A DNA stretch of 64,000 bases, from positions 31,727-95,726 of the forward strand of contig NZ_JACESA010000014.1 in assembly GCF_013912065.1 (NCBI RefSeq), written 5' to 3'. Source of the stretch: Brevundimonas sp. (GTDB lineage: Bacteria; Pseudomonadota; Alphaproteobacteria; Caulobacterales; Caulobacteraceae). Shown one piece after another: positions 26,716-34,661 of this stretch. Each line of letters begins with the position of its first letter. Position 1 is the stretch's first letter. A model generated the notes under the pieces. The model saw nothing but the letters and a program-made list of their open reading frames with translations. It was not told the origin of the DNA and did not search any database. The position numbers and the translations under genes are program-made.

Positions 26716-26802
26716 AACACCCCCTCGGAACGCCGGGCCCCACGTCCGGCAGACCTTGGTGAAACGGGCATAAGCAGGTTCGTCGCGCGGGTCAAAACCG
26801 GA

Positions 26803-27624
26803 CTATTCGGGCTTGCGGAAACGCAGGGTCATGCGGTCGCTCTCGCCGACGGCGTCGAAGGCCGCGCGCTGTTCGGCCGTAAGGGCGCCGCTTCCGTCCC
26901 GGGCCTGCGACTGACGGACCGGCGGCAAGGTCCAGACGCCGAACGGATGATCGTGATCGTCCTTGGGATTGGCGTTCAGCTCGCTGCGCGCCTCCAGCAC
27001 GAAACCCGCGTCCCGGGCGGCGTGGATGACATAGCTTTCGGGCACATAGCCGGTCGAGGCGACGTCGGCGACGTTCAGTCCCTCGGCGCTGCGATGTTGT
27101 TCGACGGCCAGGATTCCGCCCGGCTTAAGCGCCGCGTAGAAGGCCTTCAGATAGGGTTCGGTCCGGCCGTCGCGCGACCAGTTGTGGAAGGCGCGGGCCA
27201 CCAGGATGAAGTCGGCCGAGCCCGGCTCGACGCCCATGCTCTCCAGCGGACGATTGACGCCGACATAGCGGCCGCCGGTCGCCGCCGCATAGGGTTCGAG
27301 GATATGGCGCCACCAGCTGGCGCCGCCCGGTTCGATCTCGACGATCGTCATGCCCGGCGTCAGGCCCCAGAAGGTCAGGGCTTCATAGGGATGACGGGCG
27401 GCGTCACGGGCGCGGTCGGCGGCGGGGCGGCTGTCGGCGGCGATGGCGGCCTGAAGCGCCGTATCCTCGGCGAGGGTCGGCATGGCGCTGGACAGGGCCG
27501 AGCGCGGCGGCGTCCAGGCGCCTTCGGTCTGGCTTTGGGCCATTACGGCGGTCGGCGCGACCAGAGCGGCGACGGGGATGAGGCTCGAAATCACGGCGGC
27601 GAGGCGGAGGGCGGTCAGACGCAT
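26803..27624 (-). CDS. Exported methyltransferase-fold protein, paralogue
   Basis: A 273-residue protein with a Sec-type signal peptide ending near AVMAQ (about residue 30). It has the same methyltransferase core as the next gene: HPYEALTFWGLTPGMTIVEIEPGGASWWRHILEPYA, DFILVARAFHNW, and GGILAVEQHRS. It shares the C-terminal ESDRMTLRFRKPE ending with its neighbour, where the sequence is ESDRMTLKFRKPE. I chose the ATG directly before the signal sequence rather than one 75 bases upstream. The tandem pair differs in export route: Sec here, Tat/lipoprotein there. The substrate is unknown. Confidence 0.8.
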   Translation of the reverse strand: MRLTALRLAAVISSLIPVAALVAPTAVMAQSQTEGAWTPPRSALSSAMPTLAEDTALQAAIAADSRPAADRARDAARHPYEALTFWGLTPGMTIVEIEPGGASWWRHILEPYAAATGGRYVGVNRPLESMGVEPGSADFILVARAFHNWSRDGRTEPYLKAFYAALKPGGILAVEQHRSAEGLNVADVASTGYVPESYVIHAARDAGFVLEARSELNANPKDDHDHPFGVWTLPPVRQSQARDGSGALTAEQRAAFDAVGESDRMTLRFRKPE

Positions 27625-27725
27625 GAGGGAGTTTCCTTGATCCGGTTCGATCTTCCTTAAGGAGCATGACGTCCCACGCAAATGACGATCCTGAGACACA
27701 GACGATTCGTCGCGCGGCGACGCCC

Positions 27726-27753
27726 CTTGACGCCCGTTCGCCGCATCCCATCT
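27726..27753 (+). promoter_or_regulatory. Sigma-32 (RpoH) promoter of hsp20
   Basis: CTTGACG, 14 bases, then CCCATCT fits the heat-shock sigma consensus in both elements and spacing. It lies about 130 bases before the hsp20 start and leaves a leader of about 120 bases. Confidence 0.75.
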
Positions 27754-27852
27754 CAGTGTCCGAGAGCGCCGGTCACGGGCTCTCCAGACCGACGGCGCCG
27801 ATTCCGGGTCGCCGGCCTGAACTCCAACCGTCCGGGCAAACCGCCGGGCGGC

Positions 27853-27885
27853 TCAACCTTGCTGATCCTCAGGAGGATGCTGATG
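27853..27885 (+). promoter_or_regulatory. Possible ROSE-like RNA thermometer in the hsp20 leader
   Basis: The AGGAGG ribosome binding site is part of a hairpin, ATCCT-CAGG-AGGAT. It is preceded by TTGCT, which resembles the anti-Shine-Dalgarno of ROSE elements found before alphaproteobacterial small heat-shock genes. Melting at high temperature would free the site. This is a fold prediction by eye. Confidence 0.45.
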
Positions 27886-28356
27886 CGTACCTATGATTTT
27901 ACACCCCTGTACCGTTCGGCCGTCGGCTTCGACCGTCTGGCCAATCTGCTGGAGACCGCCGCGCGGACCAGTCAGGACGGCGGCTATCCGCCCTATAATA
28001 TCGAGACCACGGGCGAGAACGCCTATCGCATCGAGATCGCCGTCGCCGGCTTCACGCCCGACGAGCTGAACATCGAGGTGAAGGAAAACCTGCTGACCGT
28101 CACCGGCCGCAAGACCGCCAACGACGACGCCTCGGCGCAGAAGACCTATCTGCATCGTGGCCTGGCCGAGCGCGACTTCGAGCGCCGCTTCCAGCTGGCC
28201 GACTATGTGGTCGTGACCGATGCCGATCTGGTCAACGGCCTGCTGTCGATTTCGCTGAAGCGCGAACTGCCGGAGGCCCTGAAGCCCCGCCGGATCGAGA
28301 TCGGCGCCGGCCAGCCGCTGATCGAAGGCAAGACGGACAAGGCCAAGGCGGCCTGA
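27883..28356 (+). CDS. Small heat-shock protein Hsp20
   Basis: A 157-residue alpha-crystallin-domain chaperone. The crystallin core runs from YPPYNIETTGENAYRIEIAVAGF near residue 36 through KENLLTVTGRK to GLLSISLKREL near 125, with a short charged C-terminal tail. Such proteins bind unfolding polypeptides without ATP. The ATG sits 6 bases after a perfect AGGAGG, which is folded into a hairpin, and a sigma-32 promoter stands upstream. Heat induction is therefore probable at both transcription and translation level. A strong terminator follows. Confidence 0.94.
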   Translation: MRTYDFTPLYRSAVGFDRLANLLETAARTSQDGGYPPYNIETTGENAYRIEIAVAGFTPDELNIEVKENLLTVTGRKTANDDASAQKTYLHRGLAERDFERRFQLADYVVVTDADLVNGLLSISLKRELPEALKPRRIEIGAGQPLIEGKTDKAKAA

Positions 28357-28377
28357 GCCGTCTTCAGGCGAAACTGG

Positions 28378-28405
28378 AAAGGGCGGCGTTCGCGCCGCCC
28401 TTTTT
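28378..28405 (+). terminator. Intrinsic terminator after hsp20
   Basis: Eleven-base arms (AAAGGGCGGCG and complement) with a TTCG loop are followed by T residues, 22 bases after the hsp20 stop codon. Confidence 0.92.
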
Positions 28406-28413
28406 CTATGCGC

Positions 28414-28893
28414 CTATTGGGCGGCCAGATGCGAAAACGCGGCGACGACCTGTTCGTAGGCCGGCCGTTTGAACGGCACGATCAGCTCGCAGGCGTCCGA
28501 CAGCGGTCCCCAGCGCCAGGCGTCGAACTCCACCTCGTCGTCGGCCGCCAGATCGATCTCGCTGTCTTCGCCGGTGAAACGGAAGGCGAACCACTGCTGC
28601 TTCTGGCCCACGAAGCCGCGCCAGGCCTTGGGGTTGTTCATCGCCTCGGGCGGGAAGTCGTACAGGATCCAGTCCTCGGTCCGGGCCAGAAATTCGACCG
28701 AGCTCACCCCCGTCTCCTCGCGCAACTCGCGCAGGGCCGCGGCCAGCAGATCCTCGCCCTCGTCCACGCCCCCTTGCGGAAATTGCCAGTTGTGCGGCCC
28801 CGGCGTGGCGTGACGCTGGCCGTACCAGACCAGGCCGTCGCGATTGAACAGCACGACCCCGACATTGGGGCGATACAGGGCGAGGTCGGTCAT
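28414..28893 (-). CDS. rppH: RNA pyrophosphohydrolase RppH
   Basis: A 159-residue Nudix hydrolase. The Nudix box GGVDEGEDLLAAALRELREETGV occupies about residues 41-63, and the start LYRPNVGVVLFNRDGLVWYGQRH and WQFPQGG are typical of RppH. The enzyme removes pyrophosphate from the 5' end of mRNA, which triggers decay by RNase E. It converges with hsp20 and is preceded by a short tandem repeat region. Family length and motifs are normal. Confidence 0.95.
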   Translation of the reverse strand: MTDLALYRPNVGVVLFNRDGLVWYGQRHATPGPHNWQFPQGGVDEGEDLLAAALRELREETGVSSVEFLARTEDWILYDFPPEAMNNPKAWRGFVGQKQQWFAFRFTGEDSEIDLAADDEVEFDAWRWGPLSDACELIVPFKRPAYEQVVAAFSHLAAQ

Positions 28894-29005
28894 CGAGTGG
28901 CGAGTGGCGAGCGGCGAGTGGCGAGTTCGCTCGGCCCGATCCCGCCAGACCTTTCACTGCGGCGAAGGTGGACGTAATCGACAGGATGGACGCAGCCGCC
29001 ACTCG
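28893..29005. repeat. Seven-base tandem repeat with an inverted partner
   Basis: Next to the rppH start are four consecutive copies of GAGTGGC (one with a T-to-C change). At the far end of the gap lies a GCCACTCGCCAC stretch in the opposite orientation. The region between rppH and the deacetylase gene holds no gene. Confidence 0.6.
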
Positions 29006-29011
29006 CCACTT

Positions 29012-30202
29012 CTAACGGCCCGGCCGCAGGGTCATGGCCGAGGCCGGCGCCAGCTGCAGGCCGCGCTGTTCCAGGCCGGCGGTCCAGCGGGCGGCGGCCT
29101 CGACCGTCACCGGATAGGAGAAGCCGGTCCCCAGGGCCGAGCCGCGCAGCTTGGCCTGGGCCTCAAGGCTGTTCAGGGCGGCGATGATGGCGGCGGGCGA
29201 CTGGGTCTGGTCGATGACCTTGTCGGCGCTGGCGCGGGCCCAGGCGCCGGGTCGACGCTGGAACGAGCCGTCGTCCACGAAGGCGATCCCGCGCTGACGC
29301 AGGGCCGACAGGAAGGCGTTCATCCCCGCGTCGGAGGTCGCGAACCGGTCGCCCAGATAGTTGGTGACGCCGAAATAGCCGGTCGCCCGGCCCAGCAGCC
29401 AGTCCATCTTGGCCTGGACGTCATCGGGACCGCCGCTGGCCAGAAGGGTGTAGGGGCCGGGGTCGTTGTCCGGATAGCCGGACGGCTCCATCGGCATTTC
29501 CAGCATGACCTCATGGCCCTGGGCGCGGGCCTGGTCGATCCAGGACTGGAGATTGTCGGCATAGGGCACGAAGCTCAGCGTCACCTCGGCCGGCAGGCGC
29601 TCGATGGCCGCGCGGGTGGTGGTTGCGTTCAGGCCCAGACCGCCGACGATCAGGGCCACGCGCGGCTTGCCGTTCGAACGGAACGGGCGGGCGTAGGCCT
29701 GGGCCGGGACCCGGCCGTCCGGCGCGATGATCGGCAGGGGACCGCTGGGGCCGGGCTGCGACAGACCGGCGAGCGGCGCCTTGGCCAGGGGCGAGGCGGC
29801 GTGGACCGGCGCGCTATAGCTGGCGCCCCCCGCGACCGTGGCGCCGTCCGGCAGGGTGATCACGGCCTCCCCGCCTTCCGCGCCCGACGGTTCGCCGGTC
29901 CCGGTCAGATCCTGATACAGGCCCATGGCCCCCATGGAGAAGGCTTCGAACCCCGTCGGCGCTGGCGGAGGCGCCGCCTCTTCGCGATGCAGGGCGACGC
30001 GAGCCGAGGGCGTGCCGGCGCGGGGATCGCCCAGAACGGTCAGGAACAGGGCGGTCGTGGACAACAGAAACAGACCGGCGAGACCCGCGATCACCGGCGG
30101 CTTCTTCAGCACGGCGACGACGGGCTTCAGGCTCGGCTTTCCACGCGCGGCGGGCGGGGAACCGGCGGCGGCGGCGAGGGCGGACTGGCGTTTGGCGAAC
30201 AT
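29012..30202 (-). CDS. Divergent polysaccharide deacetylase family protein
   Basis: A protein of about 396 residues with a transmembrane anchor near residues 33-53 and a long linker to about 160. A divergent polysaccharide deacetylase domain follows (PRVALIVGGLGLNATTTRAAIERLPAEVTLSFVPYADNLQSWIDQARAQGHEVMLEMPMEP). This is the YibQ/EnvC-linked type found beside murein hydrolase activators in many bacteria, although the envC-like gene here is at the left end of the window. Its biochemical role is not settled. The ATG is two codons inside a GTG alternative. Confidence 0.87.
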   Translation of the reverse strand: MFAKRQSALAAAAGSPPAARGKPSLKPVVAVLKKPPVIAGLAGLFLLSTTALFLTVLGDPRAGTPSARVALHREEAAPPPAPTGFEAFSMGAMGLYQDLTGTGEPSGAEGGEAVITLPDGATVAGGASYSAPVHAASPLAKAPLAGLSQPGPSGPLPIIAPDGRVPAQAYARPFRSNGKPRVALIVGGLGLNATTTRAAIERLPAEVTLSFVPYADNLQSWIDQARAQGHEVMLEMPMEPSGYPDNDPGPYTLLASGGPDDVQAKMDWLLGRATGYFGVTNYLGDRFATSDAGMNAFLSALRQRGIAFVDDGSFQRRPGAWARASADKVIDQTQSPAAIIAALNSLEAQAKLRGSALGTGFSYPVTVEAAARWTAGLEQRGLQLAPASAMTLRPGR

Positions 30203-30371
30203 GGACACTGGGCGGAATCCTTCACCGCCATCCTCGCATCCGGCCGGTTAAGAAAGCCTAACGGCCGTTCACCATGAAGAGAGCCGGTGGTCCTTGTCAC
30301 GGATCGTGCGTTGACGCGCATGGCGGGCCGCTTTCAGATGCCGATCTCCCCCGCTCGCTCAGGATGCGCTC

Positions 30372-33071
30372 ATGATGACCCCCGCCGCCGACGACGCCCT
30401 GCGTGAAGAAGTCCGACTGCTGGGCGGCATTCTCGGCGAGGTCATTCGCGACGAGGGCGGCGAGGCCCTGTTCGACCATGTCGAGGCGGTGCGTCAGGCC
30501 TCTATCGCCTACCACCGCGACCCGGCCTCCCATCCGGCCAAGCGTCTGGAAAAGCTGCTGGCCGCCATGTCGGTCGATCAGGCCGCGGGTCTGGCCCACG
30601 GCTTCGCCCTGTTTTCGCTGCTGGCCAATATCGCCGAGGATCGCGCCACCCGTCGTCGCGCCCAGGATCAGGTCGAGGCGGGGGCCCGCGCCGACACGCC
30701 CGAGGGCGCCCTGCAACGGCTGGCCGAGCAGAAGATCGACAAGACCGCTGTCCGCGCGCTGCTGGACGAGGCCCTGGTGTCGCCTGTCCTGACCGCCCAC
30801 CCGTCCGAGGTGCGGCGCAAGAGTGTGATCGACCGGATCGCCGCCATTTCCGACATGCTGGACGCCTGCGACAAGGCCGGCGACGCCTGTTCCCCCGCCC
30901 TGATCAATGCGCCTCTGCGCCGTCAGATCGTCATCCTGTGGGCCACCCGCCTGGTCCGCACCCAGGGTCTGGTGGTGCAGGACGAGATCGACACCGTCGT
31001 CTCCTTCCTCGACCGCATCTTCCTGCATGTCGCGCCGGAACAGCTTTCGGCCTGGCGTCGCCTGCTCGATGCGCCGGATCTTCAGCCCTTCATGCGGGTC
31101 GGCACCTGGGTCGGCGGCGACCGCGACGGCAATCCGAATGTGGACGGAACCGTCCTGGCCGCCGCCTTCCGCACTCAATCGCGCGCCGTGCTCGGCTTCT
31201 ATCTGGAAGAGGTCCATGCCCTGGGCGCCGAGCTCAGCCTGGCCGCCGAACTGGCCGAGGTCTCGCCTGAACTGGCCGACCTGGCCGATGCGGCCCACGA
31301 CCCGTCGCCCCAGCGCGCCGACGAGCCCTATCGCCGCGCCCTGACCGGAATCTATGCGCGTCTCGCCGCCACCTACGAGGCTCGGGGCGGAACGCCTCCG
31401 CCGCGTCGGGCCGCCGTCGCGGCCGAAGCCTATCCCGGCCCGGACGCTTTCGAGGCGGATCTGAAGATCCTGCGTGACAGTCTGGTGTCGCATCACGGCG
31501 GCGTATTCGCCGACGACCGGCTGGGCGACCTGGTCACGGCGGTCGAGATCTTCGGCTTCCACATGGCCACACTGGACCTGCGCCAGAACTCCGATGTCCA
31601 TGAACGTGTGGTCGGCGACCTGCTGAAAGTCGCCGACGTCTGCCCCGACTACAGCGGTCTGGACGAGGAGGGCCGGCTGGCCGTCCTCGCCGCCGAACTG
31701 GCCTCGCCCCGCCTGTTGTTCAGCCCTTACGCCGACTACGCCGCCGAGACCCTGAAGGAGCGCGGCATTCTCCAGGCGGCGGCCGCCGCCCTGGCCGCCT
31801 TCGGGCCTCAGGCCATCCGCACCCATATCGTGTCCAAGACCGACGCGGCCTCGGACCTGCTGGAAGTCTATCTGCTGCTCAAGGAGGTCGGTCTCTATCG
31901 CCCCGAGGAGCCTGGCGCCTGTCCGATCCAGGCGGCGCCGCTATTCGAGACCATCGAAGACCTTCGCGCCTCGCGCCCCACCCTGGAGCGGCTGCTGAAG
32001 GAACCGTCCGCCCTCGCCGTCGCCAAGACCCGAGGCGTGCAGGAAGTGATGATCGGCTATTCGGACTCCAACAAGGACGGCTCCTATCTGACGTCCGGCT
32101 GGGAGTTGCACGAGGCCTCGCGCGCCCTGGTCGAGGTGACCCAGGCCGCCGGGTTGAAGCTGCAACTGTTCCACGGGCGCGGCGGCACGGTCGGTCGCGG
32201 CGGCGGCTCGTCCTTCGCCGGGGTGCTGGCCCAGCCGGAGGGCACGGTCCAGGGCCGGATACGCACCACAGAACAGGGCGAGGTCATCGCCAACAAATAC
32301 GGCGAGCCGGAAATCGCCCTGCGCAATCTGGACGCCCTGACCTGCGGCGCCGTCCTGGCCTCGCTCGGCAAGGGCAAGGACCATGTCTTCACGGCCGACC
32401 ACGGCGCCACCCTGTCGGACCTGTCGGCCCGGTCGATGGCCGCTTATCGCAAGCTGGTCTACGAGACCGACGGCTTCGTCGACTATTACCGCGCCGCCAC
32501 CCCCATCGCTGAGATCGCCGATCTGAAGATCGGCTCGCGCCCGTCTTCACGCACGGCTTCGACCCGGATCGAGGATTTGCGCGCCATTCCCTGGGTGTTC
32601 AGCTGGTCCCAGAGCCGAGTGATGCTGCCCGGCTGGTTCGGCTTCGGCTCGGCGGTCCAGGGCCATGACATGGGCGAGCTGAAGGCGATGGCCGAGGCCT
32701 GGCCCTTCTTCCGCACCCTGGTCCAGAACATGGAGATGGTCATGGCCAAGTCGGACATGACCATCGCCCGCCGCTACGCCACCCTGGTGCCCGACCCTTC
32801 GCTGGCGGCGCGCATCTATGGCGAGATCCGCGACGAGTGGCAGAGGACCCATGACGCCGTCCTGGCCATTACCGGCCATGACAAGCTGCTTGGGGGGCAG
32901 CCCGAACTGGACCGGCTGATCCGGCTGCGGATGCCCTATGTCGAGCCGCTGAACCACGTCCAGATCGAACTGATCCGCCGCCGTCGCGCCGGCGACGAGG
33001 ATCCCCGCGTTCGCGAAGGCATATTGCTGGCGATCAACGGGGTCGCGGCGGGCCTGCGCAACAGCGGCTGA
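30372..33071 (+). CDS. ppc: Phosphoenolpyruvate carboxylase
   Basis: An 899-residue enzyme of normal length. It shows the catalytic histidine in VLTAHPSEVRRKS near residue 140, the second signature VMIGYSDSNKDGSYLTSGWEL near residues 560-580, and FHGRGGTVGRGGG near 605. PEP carboxylase makes oxaloacetate from PEP and bicarbonate and so refills the TCA cycle. It is monocistronic by position, with no neighbour on the same strand within 130 bases on either side. No frameshift or missing motif is seen. Confidence 0.97.
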   Translation: MMTPAADDALREEVRLLGGILGEVIRDEGGEALFDHVEAVRQASIAYHRDPASHPAKRLEKLLAAMSVDQAAGLAHGFALFSLLANIAEDRATRRRAQDQVEAGARADTPEGALQRLAEQKIDKTAVRALLDEALVSPVLTAHPSEVRRKSVIDRIAAISDMLDACDKAGDACSPALINAPLRRQIVILWATRLVRTQGLVVQDEIDTVVSFLDRIFLHVAPEQLSAWRRLLDAPDLQPFMRVGTWVGGDRDGNPNVDGTVLAAAFRTQSRAVLGFYLEEVHALGAELSLAAELAEVSPELADLADAAHDPSPQRADEPYRRALTGIYARLAATYEARGGTPPPRRAAVAAEAYPGPDAFEADLKILRDSLVSHHGGVFADDRLGDLVTAVEIFGFHMATLDLRQNSDVHERVVGDLLKVADVCPDYSGLDEEGRLAVLAAELASPRLLFSPYADYAAETLKERGILQAAAAALAAFGPQAIRTHIVSKTDAASDLLEVYLLLKEVGLYRPEEPGACPIQAAPLFETIEDLRASRPTLERLLKEPSALAVAKTRGVQEVMIGYSDSNKDGSYLTSGWELHEASRALVEVTQAAGLKLQLFHGRGGTVGRGGGSSFAGVLAQPEGTVQGRIRTTEQGEVIANKYGEPEIALRNLDALTCGAVLASLGKGKDHVFTADHGATLSDLSARSMAAYRKLVYETDGFVDYYRAATPIAEIADLKIGSRPSSRTASTRIEDLRAIPWVFSWSQSRVMLPGWFGFGSAVQGHDMGELKAMAEAWPFFRTLVQNMEMVMAKSDMTIARRYATLVPDPSLAARIYGEIRDEWQRTHDAVLAITGHDKLLGGQPELDRLIRLRMPYVEPLNHVQIELIRRRRAGDEDPRVREGILLAINGVAAGLRNSG

Positions 33072-33209
33072 TTTGCGGCACAACCCTAACGACGATTTAA
33101 CCCGCTTGTCGTGGATCGGCGGTCGAACCCTCATTGAGCTGTTACACAACACGCGTATTGCGCCTTCGTCGCCGTCTCGAGCGATTATTTTTCTCTTAGG
33201 AGCAAAGCG

Positions 33210-33548
33210 ATGAAGGTTCTGTCCCCCGTTCTCTTCGCCGTCGCCGTCCTGTCCGCGTCCTCCGCCCTGGCCCAGAACAACGACGCCCGGATCGCCATCG
33301 GCGACCTGGACCTGTCGTCCGCCGCCGGCGCCGCCGCCTTCGACAACCGTGTCGATCAGGCCGCCCACCAGATCTGCCGCAACTTCACCGTCACCGGAAG
33401 CCGGATCGTCAACCGCGAATCCTGCCGCGCCGCCGTCCGCGCCGAGGCCATGCGCCAACTGCCGACCCAGCGTCAGGTCGAATACGCCCGCGCCCCGCGC
33501 GGCGCCCGTCAGGTCGCCCAGGTCGTCGGCCTGTTCGCCAACAGCTGA
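33210..33548 (+). CDS. UrcA family protein
   Basis: A 112-residue exported protein with a signal peptide ending near ALAQ (residue 22). The UrcA pattern follows: IAIGDLDLSSAAGAAAFDNRVDQAAHQICR and two conserved cysteines (in ICRNF and ESCRAAV) that probably form a disulfide bond. UrcA proteins are abundant in Caulobacterales and sphingomonads and have no known function. A TTAGGAG ribosome binding site precedes the ATG. A perfect inverted repeat follows and may act as terminator. Confidence 0.88.
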   Translation: MKVLSPVLFAVAVLSASSALAQNNDARIAIGDLDLSSAAGAAAFDNRVDQAAHQICRNFTVTGSRIVNRESCRAAVRAEAMRQLPTQRQVEYARAPRGARQVAQVVGLFANS

Positions 33549-33555
33549 TCCTGCA

Positions 33556-33585
33556 ACAGGCGAAGGGCGCTCGCCCTTCGCCTGT
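33556..33585. terminator. Perfect inverted repeat between urcA and corA
   Basis: Fourteen-base arms (ACAGGCGAAGGGCG and complement) are separated by only two bases. They lie between two convergent genes, and no T run follows, so it is a weak or Rho-independent-like stop at best. Confidence 0.65.
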
Positions 33586-34551
33586 CTACAGCCACTTCGT
33601 CCGCTTGAACGTGACGTAGAGGCCCGCGCAGACGACCGCGATCAACGCCATCACATAGGCGTAGCCGTAGCGCCAATGCAGCTCCGGCATGAAGTCGAAA
33701 TTCATCCCATAGATGCCGGCGATCGCCGTCGGCACGGCCAGCAGCGCCGCCCAGGACGCCAGTTTTCGGGTGATGACGCCCTGCCGCTGCTGTTCCAGCA
33801 GATTGGCGACCTCGAAGACCGAGGACAGGATTTCCGTCAGTCCGTTCAACCGGCTGTTCACCCGTCGCACATGGTCGCCGATGTCGCGGAAATAGGGACG
33901 GACTTCGGGATCGATACAAGGCAGGTCCAGCGACTGCAGCCGCCCCGCCGCCTCCTCCATCGGCCCCAGGATGCGACGAAACTTCAGCAGTTCGCGACGC
34001 AGCGTGAACAGGCGCCGGATTTCGACACGGGACAAGAAGGCGTCCAGGGCCCGCTGTTCCATCTCCAGAACGGCGTCCTCGGACTTGTCCACGATCGGGC
34101 CATAGGCGTCGACGATGAAGTCCAGCACCCCGTGCAGGACAAAATCGGGACCGGCCCGCAGTTGCTCAGGCGATGCCTCCAACTGGGCGCGCAGGGCCGT
34201 ATGTGATCGGCCCGAGCCGTGGCGGATGGTGATGACATGGTCGTCGCCGACGAAGACATGGGTCTCGCCGTATTCGATCCGATCATCGACCTTCTCGGCC
34301 GTACGGGCCACGACGAACAGTTCGTGACCATAGACCTCGACCTTGGGCATCTGGTGCGCCGACAGGGCGTCCTCGACCGCCAACGGGTGCAGATGAAACC
34401 GCTCCACCAGAATGTCGAACTCGGCGTCCGTCGGGTCGTGCAGGCCGATCCAGACGAACTCTTCCCTCCCCAGTTTCAGTCCCGCCTCGGTCAGGGGCGC
34501 CGCCCGAAGACGATGACCGCCCGAATAGACGTAGGAGGCGACGACAGGCAT
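33586..34551 (-). CDS. corA: CorA-family magnesium/divalent-cation transporter
   Basis: A 321-residue protein with a large N-terminal cytoplasmic domain and two C-terminal transmembrane helices. The first helix ends in the invariant pore motif YGMNFDFMPEL near residue 285. CorA channels admit magnesium and may also pass cobalt or nickel. I chose the ATG of MPVVASYVY; an upstream in-frame start would add 31 residues with no similarity. It converges with the UrcA gene and follows the M3 peptidase on the same strand with a gap of about 110 bases. Confidence 0.94.
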   Translation of the reverse strand: MPVVASYVYSGGHRLRAAPLTEAGLKLGREEFVWIGLHDPTDAEFDILVERFHLHPLAVEDALSAHQMPKVEVYGHELFVVARTAEKVDDRIEYGETHVFVGDDHVITIRHGSGRSHTALRAQLEASPEQLRAGPDFVLHGVLDFIVDAYGPIVDKSEDAVLEMEQRALDAFLSRVEIRRLFTLRRELLKFRRILGPMEEAAGRLQSLDLPCIDPEVRPYFRDIGDHVRRVNSRLNGLTEILSSVFEVANLLEQQRQGVITRKLASWAALLAVPTAIAGIYGMNFDFMPELHWRYGYAYVMALIAVVCAGLYVTFKRTKWL

Positions 34552-34661
34552 GGGGCGCTTTCTTATCGGATCTGAACCAGACTTAGGCCAGGTCGCACCC
34601 AAACGAAACGGCCGGCGGATCGCTCCGCCGGCCGTCGTAGTCACGCTCCTAAGCGGTTGCC

